Source: Arthrobacter terricola (GTDB lineage: Bacteria; Actinomycetota; Actinomycetes; Actinomycetales; Micrococcaceae). Taken from it: a stretch of 64,000 nucleotides of DNA. Where the stretch lies: the NCBI RefSeq assembly GCF_004354015.1, contig NZ_SMRU01000022.1:1-64000 (forward strand), read 5' to 3'. Each line of letters starts with the position of its first letter. Within the stretch, counting starts at the first letter, position 1. This document shows, one piece after another, positions 48,984-57,857 of this stretch. A program made the position numbers and the translations under genes. The notes below the pieces were generated by a model. It was not told the DNA's origin. It worked only from the letters and a program-made list of their open reading frames with translations, and ran no database searches.

Positions 48984-50068
48984 GCCCGGCCTTCCACCAT
49001 GGATACGACAGTGGCCGAGACATGATCGGACGTCCGGTCTGCCGACCATGACGCGGGCAGGCGCAGCAGGAAGCACGGCACCTCGCCCAAGCCCCGGGCA
49101 ATGACGGAGGTCTTCGCCGAAAAATGGTCGCTCAGGGGTACCAGCCCCGTGGCTCCGAGTGCCTCGATGAGGCGCCGCGAGACCGATGGCAGCTCCGAAT
49201 GGAAGTTTCCCACGATCCTTGATGCCATCCAGGCGTTCGAGCGCCGCTCGAGCCTGGCCTCCGAATCGTCGTAACGTTCGAGGAAGATCGCGAGCCGGAG
49301 AGGCGCTGACTGCGCGATCTTGTCCGCTCCAAACACCTCGGCAGGGTGGACCATCCGGTGTTCGGGGGACCACCGGCGGGTGAACGCGGCGGTCCGTGGA
49401 TACCTGACGATCACCGGGTGGACTGCGGTGGCCAGGTTGCTCACGGTCGAGGTCAGCCAGCCAGGCGCGAGGGGCTTGCGGACACCCTGGAACAGCTCCG
49501 GGTAGATCGGCCGGTGGTGGGGTTTGATGAACATGGGTTTCGCGTAGGACAGCAGATCGCCCCGCCCGGTGAGGAATCCCCAGTCGTCCGCCATGAAGCC
49601 CACGCCGGGCATGGCCATCAGTTTCGCCACCGTACTGGTTTTCCCCACGCCGCCCCATGCCGGGAGCAGGACGCCGGATCCCCTGAAGTCCACGATGGCC
49701 GCGTGGACCATCGCGGTGTCCTGTTGGATGCACAGGTGGTCCAGCAAAGGCACAACCGCGGTCAACAGTTCTCCGGGTCCTTCGACGGCGAATCCGCGTT
49801 CCGTCCGTACGATCCGTACCCGGTCCTCCGGGAGGAACAAAGAATCGTCCGTATAGCGGTAGGCGTCCTCGGCGCGTGATTGAGCGGGAACACCGGTGAT
49901 GGTGCCGCTCACTTCCAGCTGAACAGCCGAGGCAGAAGGGCCCAGGAAGGGCCCGAGCATATCGCGCAGCTGCGCCTCGCCCGGCGTGCCCGGTGCGACC
50001 TTGAGGTCGACGCGTCCGTGCACATCAAACACGGATGTCGGTAAGGCAGTGGTCTGTTGACTAGTCAT
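48980..50068 (-). CDS. HprK-like P-loop protein in the glycan operon
   Basis: Predicted 362-residue cytosolic protein. A P-loop AWGGVGKTSTVAKL lies near residue 137, and FMADDWGFL near 162 resembles the Walker-B-like segment of HPr-kinase-type proteins. MVHAAIVDFRGSGVLLPAW precedes the loop as in that family. Related proteins occur in exopolysaccharide loci, where they may phosphorylate a sugar, lipid carrier or enzyme. It overlaps both neighbours by 4-8 bp, so it is an integral part of the operon. Confidence 0.7.
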   Translation of the reverse strand: MTSQQTTALPTSVFDVHGRVDLKVAPGTPGEAQLRDMLGPFLGPSASAVQLEVSGTITGVPAQSRAEDAYRYTDDSLFLPEDRVRIVRTERGFAVEGPGELLTAVVPLLDHLCIQQDTAMVHAAIVDFRGSGVLLPAWGGVGKTSTVAKLMAMPGVGFMADDWGFLTGRGDLLSYAKPMFIKPHHRPIYPELFQGVRKPLAPGWLTSTVSNLATAVHPVIVRYPRTAAFTRRWSPEHRMVHPAEVFGADKIAQSAPLRLAIFLERYDDSEARLERRSNAWMASRIVGNFHSELPSVSRRLIEALGATGLVPLSDHFSAKTSVIARGLGEVPCFLLRLPASWSADRTSDHVSATVVSMVEGRA

Positions 50069-51089
50069 TGGTCCCTGCCTCCGCGCCGTCGGTCCGGATG
50101 CGCCGATAAAGAAACACGGTCCCGGGCTGGCGCCGGCGCGGCGAAGAGGCCTGCCACAGGCTGTTCAGGTAGCCGACGGCCGTGACAGCGAGGACTGCTA
50201 CCACCACTCCTGCCCGGGCGACTCCGCCGGGGTCCCCGCCCTGCCCGAACGAACGGAGCCCTCTGAAGACTGCGCGGGGCAGTACACGGCGGACATACCG
50301 GCGTTCCGGTCCAAGGATTTCGGCACGGCCCGAAAGCCGGGTGACCTGGGCCTTGGACACACCTTCGGACCATGCCCGTGCCAGGATGTAACGCAAGGTG
50401 CCACGGTTGGCCGGCACGTGATGCAGGACCACTGCCGCCGGTTCGTAGACCACCCGGGTGCCAGGGGCGTTGATGGACGCCCGGATGCACATCTCGGTCT
50501 CCTCGCAGCCAAGAGGGCGTGCCCCTTGCCTGCCAAGGGAGGCATGGAAACCTCCGACCTGTTCAAACACCTCATGACGGAAGGACATGTTCGCGCCGAT
50601 GACGTTGCGGACCTGGGTAGCGACCCGTGGCAATCCCCTGTAGGTGCACCCTACGATCCAGTCGAGTTCTTCTGGAAAGTACGCCGGCCTGCCGGATTCC
50701 CAAACAGGTTCAACCCGTCCTCCCACTGCCAACACATCCGGGTCGTCATAAAGAGGAACGAGCCTGGCCAGCCAATCCGAGGTTGCTTCGGCATCGTCGT
50801 CCAGGAACACGACAATCTCGCCGGTGGCCGTCTGCACCCCGGTGTTCCGGGCGCCGGAAAGACCTGTCGGTCCGGAATTCTCAACTACTTCCACGCCCGT
50901 CACGGCTTCTGCCAGACGAAGGTACAGGCCCCTGTTATGGTCAACGACGACGATGACCTGCTCAGGCGGGAGCGATTGCTCAAGTACTGAGCCGATCCCG
51001 CGCAGCAGAAGATCCCACCGGTCCTCGGTGAAGCAACAAATCACGATGCTGACACTGGGTCCCGCCATGCTCCCGGGCATCTCAGTCAT
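50061..51089 (-). CDS. GT2 family glycosyltransferase
   Basis: Predicted 342-residue transferase. SVSIVICCFTEDRWDLLLRG starts the GT-A fold, SGARNTGVQTATGEIVVFLD (near 80-100) is followed by the DxD motif, and GCEETEMCIRA near 195 is the ED motif. VLHHVPANRGTLRYI near the C-terminus is typical of actinobacterial GT2 enzymes in glycan loci. The last quarter has one hydrophobic segment. It overlaps the flanking genes by 8 bp on each side. Sugar and acceptor are unknown. Confidence 0.87.
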   Translation of the reverse strand: MTEMPGSMAGPSVSIVICCFTEDRWDLLLRGIGSVLEQSLPPEQVIVVVDHNRGLYLRLAEAVTGVEVVENSGPTGLSGARNTGVQTATGEIVVFLDDDAEATSDWLARLVPLYDDPDVLAVGGRVEPVWESGRPAYFPEELDWIVGCTYRGLPRVATQVRNVIGANMSFRHEVFEQVGGFHASLGRQGARPLGCEETEMCIRASINAPGTRVVYEPAAVVLHHVPANRGTLRYILARAWSEGVSKAQVTRLSGRAEILGPERRYVRRVLPRAVFRGLRSFGQGGDPGGVARAGVVVAVLAVTAVGYLNSLWQASSPRRRQPGTVFLYRRIRTDGAEAGTND

Positions 51090-52110
51090 CCCCCAGGACC
51101 GTCAGGACCGTTTTCGGGTCGGTAGGTAGATGCGGAAGCCTTGAATCGGGGTAGCGGTATTTCACCCGTCGAAGGGCTTCCGGCCTCGCCCCCGCCGTCG
51201 GAGCATCCCATCCGAGGCATTCGCGGGTCAATGTGCGCAAAACCCGCCAGCCATCGTGGAACGTCTGGAGGTTGGAATTGCCCGAAATGCGCGTCAGCTC
51301 ATGGCTAGGGACCTCGGCGATCAGCAGTCCGGCCTGGGCTGCCCGGGAAATCAGCTCCGTCTCTATTTCGAACCCGTCGGACTTAAGCTCGAGGATCTCC
51401 AAGCACTCCTTGCGGAACGCGATGTAGCCATAGCAAAGGTCCGAGAAATTACAGTGCAAGGCCCTGTTCGCGAGCCTGGTGAGCGCGCGGTTGCCCAGGT
51501 TCCGCAAGCGCGTCAGGTCATCCGATCCGCCGCCGGTGACATAGCGGGAGCCTTTGACGAAATCGTAGTCGTGCTGCAGGGGTGAGACGAACCACCCGAT
51601 TTCCCTCGGGTCCATGCTTCCATCCGCGTCCAGCATGACGATGATATCCCCCGTGGCTGCGGCGAAACCGGCCCGCATGGCGGCGCCTTTGCCGGCCTGC
51701 AGCTCGTTCACCACGACGACGTCGAAGCGCAGCGCGCGGGCGACGTCGATAGTCAGGTCCTCGGACCGGCCATCGACGACAATCACTTCGTCAACGTACG
51801 AGGGCATTCGCCTCAGCACCCATGGAAGATTCAGCGCCTCATTCAACGTAGGGATCACCACGCTGATTGAGGCCGCCGGGAACGAAGCTCCCGCGACCGA
51901 AGATGCCGGGTTCCGCTCAGCAGCCCTCTCCAGATGCTCGATGGACAACCAGCTCACCCCCGCCCACCGGTGCAAAATGCATACCGGCAACCAGCTGATC
52001 GGTATGCCGCTTGCCGACCTGGCGGTCGCCGGGAAGACGCGTCTGCGTAGCTCATGACCGAACCTCGATCTCACTGACGATCTACGCACCAGGACAGGTG
52101 CAGTAGGCAC
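51082..52110 (-). CDS. GT2 glycosyltransferase, polyprenyl-phosphate sugar transferase type
   Basis: Predicted 342 residues from GTG 52110. The GT-A domain starts only at about residue 82 (ISVVIPTLNEALNLPWVLRR), followed by VIVVDGRSEDLT, MLDADGSMDP and GSRYVTGGGSDD. These match DPM/DPG synthase enzymes that load a sugar onto polyprenyl phosphate. The first 80 codons look unlike protein, and a TTG near 51948 with GGGTGAG upstream could be the true start. It is the first gene of the operon and divergent from the SARP gene. Confidence 0.83.
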   Translation of the reverse strand: MPTAPVLVRRSSVRSRFGHELRRRVFPATARSASGIPISWLPVCILHRWAGVSWLSIEHLERAAERNPASSVAGASFPAASISVVIPTLNEALNLPWVLRRMPSYVDEVIVVDGRSEDLTIDVARALRFDVVVVNELQAGKGAAMRAGFAAATGDIIVMLDADGSMDPREIGWFVSPLQHDYDFVKGSRYVTGGGSDDLTRLRNLGNRALTRLANRALHCNFSDLCYGYIAFRKECLEILELKSDGFEIETELISRAAQAGLLIAEVPSHELTRISGNSNLQTFHDGWRVLRTLTRECLGWDAPTAGARPEALRRVKYRYPDSRLPHLPTDPKTVLTVLGDD

Positions 52111-52125
52111 GAGCTTGAAACCGCG

Positions 52126-52146
52126 CCCGTTACAGCCCCGTTACAG
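52126..52146. promoter_or_regulatory. Probable SARP box: two 10-bp direct repeats at 11-bp phase
   Basis: CCCGTTACAG at 52126-52135 and again at 52137-52146 are identical and exactly 11 bp apart, the arrangement SARP-family activators bind next to the -10 element. The site lies between the divergent glycan operon and the SARP gene. If it occupies the -35 region of the glycan operon, the transferase start at 52110 is too close, which favours a later start. Confidence 0.7.
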
Positions 52147-52407
52147 AAACCGCTTCAGGCAGGCGAGCAGTGGACGAGCAAAGTTCAGCACAAGAATTTC
52201 CCGATCCAAGCATCTGGACGCAAGTACCGGAATCGGGATGTCCGTAATTTTGGTTGCTCAAGACAAGTACCGATTACTCGCGCGCCGCGGGGCCGCCGAC
52301 CGTAATGTCGGAGCATCGACCAATAGCGCTCCAAGCGGACCCACACGAGTAGCTCCGGGCAGCTGGCGGCTTCAAAGAGTATCCGACGTTCTACGGGGGT
52401 ACAAGGG

Positions 52408-53214
52408 GTGGCTAAAAAGCAAAAGCCCGAGTGGTCGCTGAGCCTGCTCAACGGGTGGACCTTGACCAGGGCCGGCAAACGGCAGAAGGTTGCTCATCGT
52501 CAGCAACGCCTAATCACCGCGCTGGCCCTTTTCGGAGAGCGGCCACGCAGTTTCCTCGCCGGCCTCTTGTGGCCGGAATCCTCCGAGGCCCAGGCTGCCG
52601 TCGGCCTGCGGGTGAGTATCTGGCACATCAGCCATGAATTGCCGGGACTGCTCGATGCGGAGGGAACCGCTGATGTTTCCGTCGCCCTCAGCCCGCAGGT
52701 GCGCATCGACGTCATCAAGCTCGAGCGCAAGCTGCGCAAGCCCGCCTCGGATAGGCCGGATGCGTATCAGCGGTGGGAACGGTTGCGGAAATCGGAGTTG
52801 CTTCCTGGATGGTATGAAGACTGGATCCTCGCCGAGCAGGAACGCTTCCGCACCATGCGGACCGCGGCCTTGGACTCCCTCGCCGAGTACCACCTTCGCC
52901 AGGGAAACGCAGAGGAGACAAAGGCGGCTACTTCGCTGGCGATCGCCCTGGAGCCGTTCCGGGAATCATCGTACCGCTTGCTCATTCAGGCCCACCTCGC
53001 CACCGGGGACCTTGTCTCCGCCCTAGACATCTACCGGGGTTTTACGGCCGGATTGCGACGCGAATTCGGCGTGGATCCATCCCCGTCGCTCGCCGGCCTG
53101 ATCCACCACGCGGTGGGCGTCAGCGGACGTCAGCATCCTTTCGGAAGCCTGCCGTTCAGCCAGATGTATTCCAATGTTCACACCCTGGCGACCGACCGGA
53201 GGCTGATGGAGTGA
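52408..53214 (+). CDS. SARP-type transcriptional activator (winged helix plus BTAD)
   Basis: Predicted 268-residue regulator. An N-terminal winged-helix region (about 10-95, RQQRLITALALFGERPRSFL, LLWPESSEAQAAVGLRVSIW) is followed by the bacterial transcriptional activator domain of TPR-like helices (about 100-240), ending with YRGFTAGLRREFGVDPSPSL, a BTAD signature. SARPs activate biosynthetic clusters through phased direct repeats, and one such site lies in the intergenic region. It is divergent from the glycan operon, which is its probable target. The start is GTG 52408 with a poor ribosome site. Confidence 0.85.
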   Translation: MAKKQKPEWSLSLLNGWTLTRAGKRQKVAHRQQRLITALALFGERPRSFLAGLLWPESSEAQAAVGLRVSIWHISHELPGLLDAEGTADVSVALSPQVRIDVIKLERKLRKPASDRPDAYQRWERLRKSELLPGWYEDWILAEQERFRTMRTAALDSLAEYHLRQGNAEETKAATSLAIALEPFRESSYRLLIQAHLATGDLVSALDIYRGFTAGLRREFGVDPSPSLAGLIHHAVGVSGRQHPFGSLPFSQMYSNVHTLATDRRLME

Positions 53215-53224
53215 ACGCCGTTAG

Positions 53225-54937
53225 TTATCGGTGGCGGCGCCCCACCCACAGTCCATGAAGCAAGGCAACCACTGACGCCACCATCAGCACATTGCCGAAC
53301 ACCATGTCGTCCGCCCGCAGGATGGCACCAGCGATGAGTAGTGCACCAAAAATCACCAACGACGCCAATCGGCGAGTCACACGGGTGAGCCGCGACACCT
53401 GTTGCTCGAGTCGGGGGTTGGCCACGGAAAGCGGGCCTTCCTCGATGCGGGCCAGTAGCCCATCGACGCGTTTGGGCAGACCAAAGGCGATCCCAACGGC
53501 GTCGAACGCTTGCCGAGCCACCTCCTGCACGACGTTGCCGCGCTCGTCTCGCATCAACTGTGCCGCATAGGGCTCGACCGAATCCCACAAATTGAACCGG
53601 GCGTCCAATGAACTGCACACGCCCGAGGTCAGCGACATCGCGCGGATGATGAGCAGGAAGTTCTCCGGCAACTGGAACGGCAACGAACGAATCACGTCGC
53701 CGAATTCCACTGCGAAATCACGGAACTCCTTCGGATCCACCTCTCGAAGCTCGGCAAAGCCCATACCACCGAACCTGGCGAAAAGTTTGGTCATCGCCCG
53801 CTCAAGCCCGGCCGAGTCAGTCGACGGCACGAGCACACCCAAGTCCTTGATCGCCGCCACAAGACCCTTGCCGTCACGCGACGCGGCTGCGATCAGCAGC
53901 TTCCGCAGGCCGCTGCGCGTCTTGGGCGGAACTTCGCCCATCATGCCGAAGTCGATGAACGTCAGCTTCCACGGATGTTCGGCGGATGAATCCTCAACCG
54001 GAGTGATGAAGATATTGCCAGGGTGCGGATCGGCGTGGAAAAAGCCATTAGTGAATAACTGGTCGAACATGACGGAAGCGAAAACCGGGGCGACCTGCAC
54101 GGGGTCGATGCCGGCTGCGAGAAGCGCCTCCGAGTCAGTGATCTTGATCGCCGTGACATCTTCCAGGGTGAGCGCCCGGCGGGTGGTCCGCTCCCAAACG
54201 ACGCGTGGCGCAGCTACCCTGCGGTCATCGGCGAAATCAGCGGCAAAGCGCTCAGCATTGGCCGCCTCATTCATATAGTCGATCTCTTCGAGGCTGGTCT
54301 GCGAAAACTCCTTGATCAAGGCGGGAACGTCGGCACGATTGGCGACGATGCGGATTCGGCTGAGCCAGCCGCCCACCTTGCGCAGCGCAGCCAGGTCGAC
54401 GGCGACGATCGCGTCGATTCCCGGTCGTTGCACCTTTAGGACGCCGCTGTCGAGCCCGGTGTCAGCGGCGTCGTCAGGGCTCAGTTGTGCGCGGTGCGCC
54501 TGACCGAGGGACGCGGCGGCAATGGGTGTCTCCTCGACCGCTACGAACGCCGCATTAAGCGGCACCCCCAGCTCCGCCTCCGCCAAGGCCCGGATTTCCG
54601 GGAAGGGGACGGGTGGTACTTCGTCCTGCAGCCCTTCCAGCTCCGAGGTTATTTCGGGGGGAAGTACGTCGAGCCTGGATGACATGAACTGGCCGACTTT
54701 GATCATCAAGCCGCCGAGTTCAACCGCGAGTTGATGGAAGCGCTGTGCGAAGCGCCGCATTCTCCTGGTGCGGGTGCGTTCGGCAACCCTGCCCAGCCCG
54801 ATTCGTGGCAGGAACAGCTCGAACCACCAGGTCACGGCTAGATGCCACGCGGCGAAACGGATGATTCGTCGGTAACGGGCACGGGACTTCCCGGCGCCGG
54901 GCACCGGGTCTGCCCGGTCGCGTTGAACCGACGTCAC
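53225..54937 (-). CDS. ABC1/AarF/UbiB family atypical kinase
   Basis: Predicted 570-residue kinase-like protein. LMIKVGQFMSSRLDVLPPEI (KxGQ motif, about 75-95) is followed by AAASLGQAHRAQL (the Ala-rich loop), SGVLKVQRPGI, the catalytic HADPHPGN near 300 and the metal-binding LTFIDFGMMGE. Two C-terminal hydrophobic helices anchor it. Family members are ADP/ATP-binding and needed for quinone or lipid metabolism. The start is GTG 54937, 4 bp after the PadR stop, so the two genes are cotranscribed. Confidence 0.9.
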   Translation of the reverse strand: MTSVQRDRADPVPGAGKSRARYRRIIRFAAWHLAVTWWFELFLPRIGLGRVAERTRTRRMRRFAQRFHQLAVELGGLMIKVGQFMSSRLDVLPPEITSELEGLQDEVPPVPFPEIRALAEAELGVPLNAAFVAVEETPIAAASLGQAHRAQLSPDDAADTGLDSGVLKVQRPGIDAIVAVDLAALRKVGGWLSRIRIVANRADVPALIKEFSQTSLEEIDYMNEAANAERFAADFADDRRVAAPRVVWERTTRRALTLEDVTAIKITDSEALLAAGIDPVQVAPVFASVMFDQLFTNGFFHADPHPGNIFITPVEDSSAEHPWKLTFIDFGMMGEVPPKTRSGLRKLLIAAASRDGKGLVAAIKDLGVLVPSTDSAGLERAMTKLFARFGGMGFAELREVDPKEFRDFAVEFGDVIRSLPFQLPENFLLIIRAMSLTSGVCSSLDARFNLWDSVEPYAAQLMRDERGNVVQEVARQAFDAVGIAFGLPKRVDGLLARIEEGPLSVANPRLEQQVSRLTRVTRRLASLVIFGALLIAGAILRADDMVFGNVLMVASVVALLHGLWVGRRHR

Positions 54938-54941
54938 CCCG

Positions 54942-55478
54942 TCAATCCTGGGCGAGGATCGAATAGAGCCGACGACGGGCCTCGTCGAGCACCGTCACGG
55001 CCTCCTGGACCTGCTTCGGCGTGCCCGTACGAGCCACCTGGCCCACGACTTGCGCAAGCTCAACGCCGGCCTTAGGCAGAGCGGCGAACCCGACGCCTGA
55101 TCCTGCTGGCTCCCACAACGATGAAGGATCAGCGCCCGCCACTTCCTCGCGACCGGCCTGGGTCAGCGAGTAGATTTTGCGGCCATTCGATTCCTCGGCA
55201 GTGAGGAGCCCCTCGTCGGCCAGCAATTGAAGGGTCGGATAGACAGAGCCAGCGCTCGGCTTCCATTTGCCACCGCTTCGCTCCTCGATTTCATGGATGA
55301 CCTGATAGCCATGCATCGGCTGCTCAGCGAGCACGGCGAGCACCGCCAACCGAACTTCACCACGACCCACGCGGCTGCCCGGACGCTTCTCAAATCTTGA
55401 ACGGAAATCCTCAACGGCCTGCCAGACGCCGTCAATATTTCCAGCTCCAAACCCGCCTGCCGGGAACGAATCCTGCAT
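54942..55478 (-). CDS. PadR family transcriptional regulator
   Basis: Predicted 178-residue regulator. The PadR winged helix (about 35-105) contains LAVLAVLAEQPMHGYQVIHE, KWKPSAGSVYPTLQLLADEG and GRKIYSLTQAGREE. A C-terminal helical dimerisation region follows (VQEAVTVLDEARRRLYSIL). The ATG at 55478 is chosen over an upstream frame that lacks a ribosome site and would cross the putative operator. It is the first gene of the padR-ubiB operon and probably represses it. Confidence 0.88.
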   Translation of the reverse strand: MQDSFPAGGFGAGNIDGVWQAVEDFRSRFEKRPGSRVGRGEVRLAVLAVLAEQPMHGYQVIHEIEERSGGKWKPSAGSVYPTLQLLADEGLLTAEESNGRKIYSLTQAGREEVAGADPSSLWEPAGSGVGFAALPKAGVELAQVVGQVARTGTPKQVQEAVTVLDEARRRLYSILAQD

Positions 55479-55513
55479 CACGCGTTCCTCCGTCAATCGC
55501 GAACGATTTACAA

Positions 55514-55585
55514 CGATAGTCAACGATATGCCTGGATGTGCACGAAAACCATAGACTCGGGCCGCCGGACGATATTGAGCGATAT
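55514..55585. promoter_or_regulatory. Two 16-bp repeats, candidate PadR operators
   Basis: CGATAGTCAACGATAT (55514-55529) and CGATATTGAGCGATAT (55570-55585) share CGATA-N6-CGATAT. They lie just upstream of padR, 35-107 bp from its start. Repeated ATATCG/TATCG elements suit PadR autoregulation. Confidence 0.6.
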
Positions 55586-55712
55586 AGACAATCAAGACCT
55601 TGTGAAAGCCGGGTCTTGGCTGGGCTCGGCGAGCAGGACGCCGACGGCGTTCCGGCCGTAAGCGCGGAAGTCACCGTTGTCGGGTGCAGGCCTTCGAACA
55701 CGGGGTGCTGGG

Positions 55713-56219
55713 TCAGAAGGGGAGCGGGAGTTTTGCTGTCCGGCCGCCGTCGAGCACGATGATCTCACCGGCGGAATAGGCTGTGTGGCCGGGGTTGGCC
55801 GCGATTCCTTCGATGGAGCCGATGTTGATGATGCTGCCTCCGCCGCTGCGCTTCAGGTGGGGGAGGGCCGCTTGTGCTAGGAACAGCGGAGCGCGAAGGT
55901 TCAGGGCCATGATAAGGTCAAGTTCCTCCGGCTGGATTCCTGCGACGCTGCGTTCGAACATGATTCCGGCGTTGTTGACGAGGACGTCAATTCTGCCGAA
56001 GTGGGCGGCAGCTAGGTCGACGGCGCTCGCGATCGCCGAGACATCGGTGAGGTCGACCTGGATGCCGATGACATCAGTGTGCCCCTGCAGCGCACTCTGC
56101 AGGGGCCCGCGCTGCAGGATGGCGACTCGCGCCCCTTCTTCCAGGAAGCGCTGCACAATTCCTGCCCCTATTCCTTGACCTCCGCCGCTGATCAGGGCGA
56201 CCTTGCCTTTTAATTCCAT
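55713..56219 (-). pseudogene. Short-chain dehydrogenase with in-frame internal deletion
   Basis: The 168-codon frame keeps the SDR cofactor motif GGGQGIGAGIVQRF, VDLTDVSAIA and LVNNAGIMFERS, then SIEGIAANPGHTAYSA. It jumps directly to GEIIVLDGGRTAKLPLPF, the usual C-terminus. About 80-85 residues are missing, including the catalytic Lys of YxxxK and the substrate-binding loop. The enzyme must be inactive as a dehydrogenase. It follows the FAH gene in one operon, probably as part of a sugar-acid pathway. Confidence 0.82.
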
Positions 56220-56261
56220 GGTGCTCCTTCTGGCGCCGCCAGGATCTGGCGGCGGCTTGTG

Positions 56262-56954
56262 CTAGTTGGTGACCCGGACGCGGTTGGTGAGCTTACCGAT
56301 CCGTTCGATTTCGACGGTGACTTCGTCCCCCTCTTTGAGGCCGACTGGCGGGTTGCGGAAGATTCCGACGCCGGCCGGGGTGCCCGTGAGGATCACGTCG
56401 CCCGGTTCCAGGGTGGCGGTTTGGGAGACATAACTGATGATGTCGGCGACGCCGAAGATCATCTGCGCGGTTGATGAGTCCTGCATGAGGACACCGTTCA
56501 ACCAGAGCTTGATTCCAAGGTTCTGGGGGTCGGGGATCTGGTCGCGGGGCACCAGTGTTGGGCCGATTGGGCAGAACGTGTCCAGGCTCTTGCCGCGGAC
56601 CCATTGTCCGTCGTCGAACTGAAGATCGCGGGCAGAGACGTCGTTCGCGCAAAGATACCCCGCCACATAGTCCAAGGCTTCATCGACGGTGACCTTGCGC
56701 GCTCTTCGGCCGATGACGACGGCGAGTTCGGCTTCAAAGTCTGTGCGGACACCTTCGGGAACGTGGATCTCGCCGCCGTGGCCAATGAGCGTGTTGGGCC
56801 ATTTAGCGAAGAGCAGCGGCATCGTAGGCGCCTCGAGGCCGGCTTCGGTGGCGTGGTCGCGGTAGTTCAGCCCAACGCAGATCATCTTCGATGGTGCGCC
56901 GATGGGCAGATCCGGTTCGCCGGAGGACTCGATGCTGGAGTTTGGTGTCATCAT
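56262..56954 (-). CDS. Fumarylacetoacetate hydrolase (FAH) family protein
   Basis: Predicted 230-residue hydrolase or decarboxylase of 2-oxo or diketo acids. MICVGLNYRDHATEAGLEAP, the metal-binding DFEAELAVVIG (Glu, Glu), GYLCANDVSARDLQ and the C-terminal DVILTGTPAGVG are canonical. The paired SDR gene and GntR regulator suggest a sugar-acid pathway such as 2,4-diketo-3-deoxy-acid cleavage; this is inference. The ATG at 56954 (or 56951) follows GAAGG. It is divergent from gntR. Confidence 0.9.
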   Translation of the reverse strand: MMTPNSSIESSGEPDLPIGAPSKMICVGLNYRDHATEAGLEAPTMPLLFAKWPNTLIGHGGEIHVPEGVRTDFEAELAVVIGRRARKVTVDEALDYVAGYLCANDVSARDLQFDDGQWVRGKSLDTFCPIGPTLVPRDQIPDPQNLGIKLWLNGVLMQDSSTAQMIFGVADIISYVSQTATLEPGDVILTGTPAGVGIFRNPPVGLKEGDEVTVEIERIGKLTNRVRVTN

Positions 56955-57018
56955 TTCTTGCCTTCGATCGAGGGGGTGGGGGAGATCCGGTTTCCGAGAA
57001 CTGTCCGTTGCTGAGAAC

Positions 57019-57070
57019 TGACAATATGCATATTCGATAAGATTGGCAATAGCGAATATGCATATTGTCA
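57019..57070. promoter_or_regulatory. Perfect 18-bp inverted repeat, twin GntR operator
   Basis: The 18 bp at 57019-57036 are the exact reverse complement of 57053-57070. Each arm contains its own palindrome AATATGCATATT. The 16-bp spacer places the two palindromes 34 bp apart, about three helical turns. It lies between the divergent FAH and GntR genes, as expected for a cooperative or looping GntR operator. Confidence 0.85.
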
Positions 57071-57099
57071 TCAAAAGCGACACCTGCGATACTGGCCCC

Positions 57100-57753
57100 A
57101 TGTCTGCAACCCCAACAGGATCTTTGCGCGCCACGACCATCGCCGGAGCAATAGCTGCAGAGCTGCGCGCCGAGATCGCGGCCGGCCGGATTCTTCCGGG
57201 GGAGAAGTTGCGCCAGAACGAACTGGCCAATCGTTTCGGAACCAGCACGACGCCGGTGAGGGAGGCCATTGCGATCCTTCGGCATGAAGGCCTGGTTCGT
57301 CATACCCCCCAGCGAGGGGCGACGGTCTTTTCGCCGTCAGCCGAGGAGCTGCGGGAGCAGTACGCGATCCGGACCGCGCTGGAAGCGCTCGCTGCCCGCC
57401 ACGCCGCCGCCAACTTTCAGGCCGAGGACGCTGCCCCTTTGCAAGCGCTCATCGACGAGATGAGCCGGTGTGTGGATCCTGACCGATACGTGGAGTTGAA
57501 CCATCAGTTCCATATGGGTCTTTACCGCCTCTCCAAGATGGATCAACTTGTTGAGCTGATAGACAATCTGCGCGGCTCATCCAATGCCTACCTGCTGATA
57601 TCTGCCAAGGCCACTGCTCCGTCTCCGCAACTGGACAAAGAACACAGCGAGATCCTCGAAGCGTGCAAGGCCGGCGATCTACAGAAGGCGGATAGCGCCA
57701 TCAGGCGGCACCTCGGGGCCAGTGCCCGAAACATCATCGAAGCGATCCCCTGA
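57100..57753 (+). CDS. GntR family transcriptional regulator, FadR/FCD subfamily
   Basis: Predicted 217-residue repressor. The N-terminal winged helix (about 10-75) has LRQNELANRFGTSTTPVREA and GLVRHTPQRGATV. The C-terminal FCD domain has the metal-binding pattern (YAIRTALEALAARHAA, ELNHQFHMGLY, EHSEILEACKAGD). The ATG at 57100 lies 29 bp after the twin palindrome. It probably represses the FAH-SDR operon and itself; the ligand is a sugar acid or related carboxylate by inference. Confidence 0.9.
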   Translation: MSATPTGSLRATTIAGAIAAELRAEIAAGRILPGEKLRQNELANRFGTSTTPVREAIAILRHEGLVRHTPQRGATVFSPSAEELREQYAIRTALEALAARHAAANFQAEDAAPLQALIDEMSRCVDPDRYVELNHQFHMGLYRLSKMDQLVELIDNLRGSSNAYLLISAKATAPSPQLDKEHSEILEACKAGDLQKADSAIRRHLGASARNIIEAIP

Positions 57754-57857
57754 CGGGCCAAGGGAGGTCAATGCTGACAGGGGCGGTCAAAGACCCTGTT
57801 GTGTGTTGGGCGGCGGCGGATGTTCTGCGCATACGAACGCCCGCCGCCGGGTGTTTC

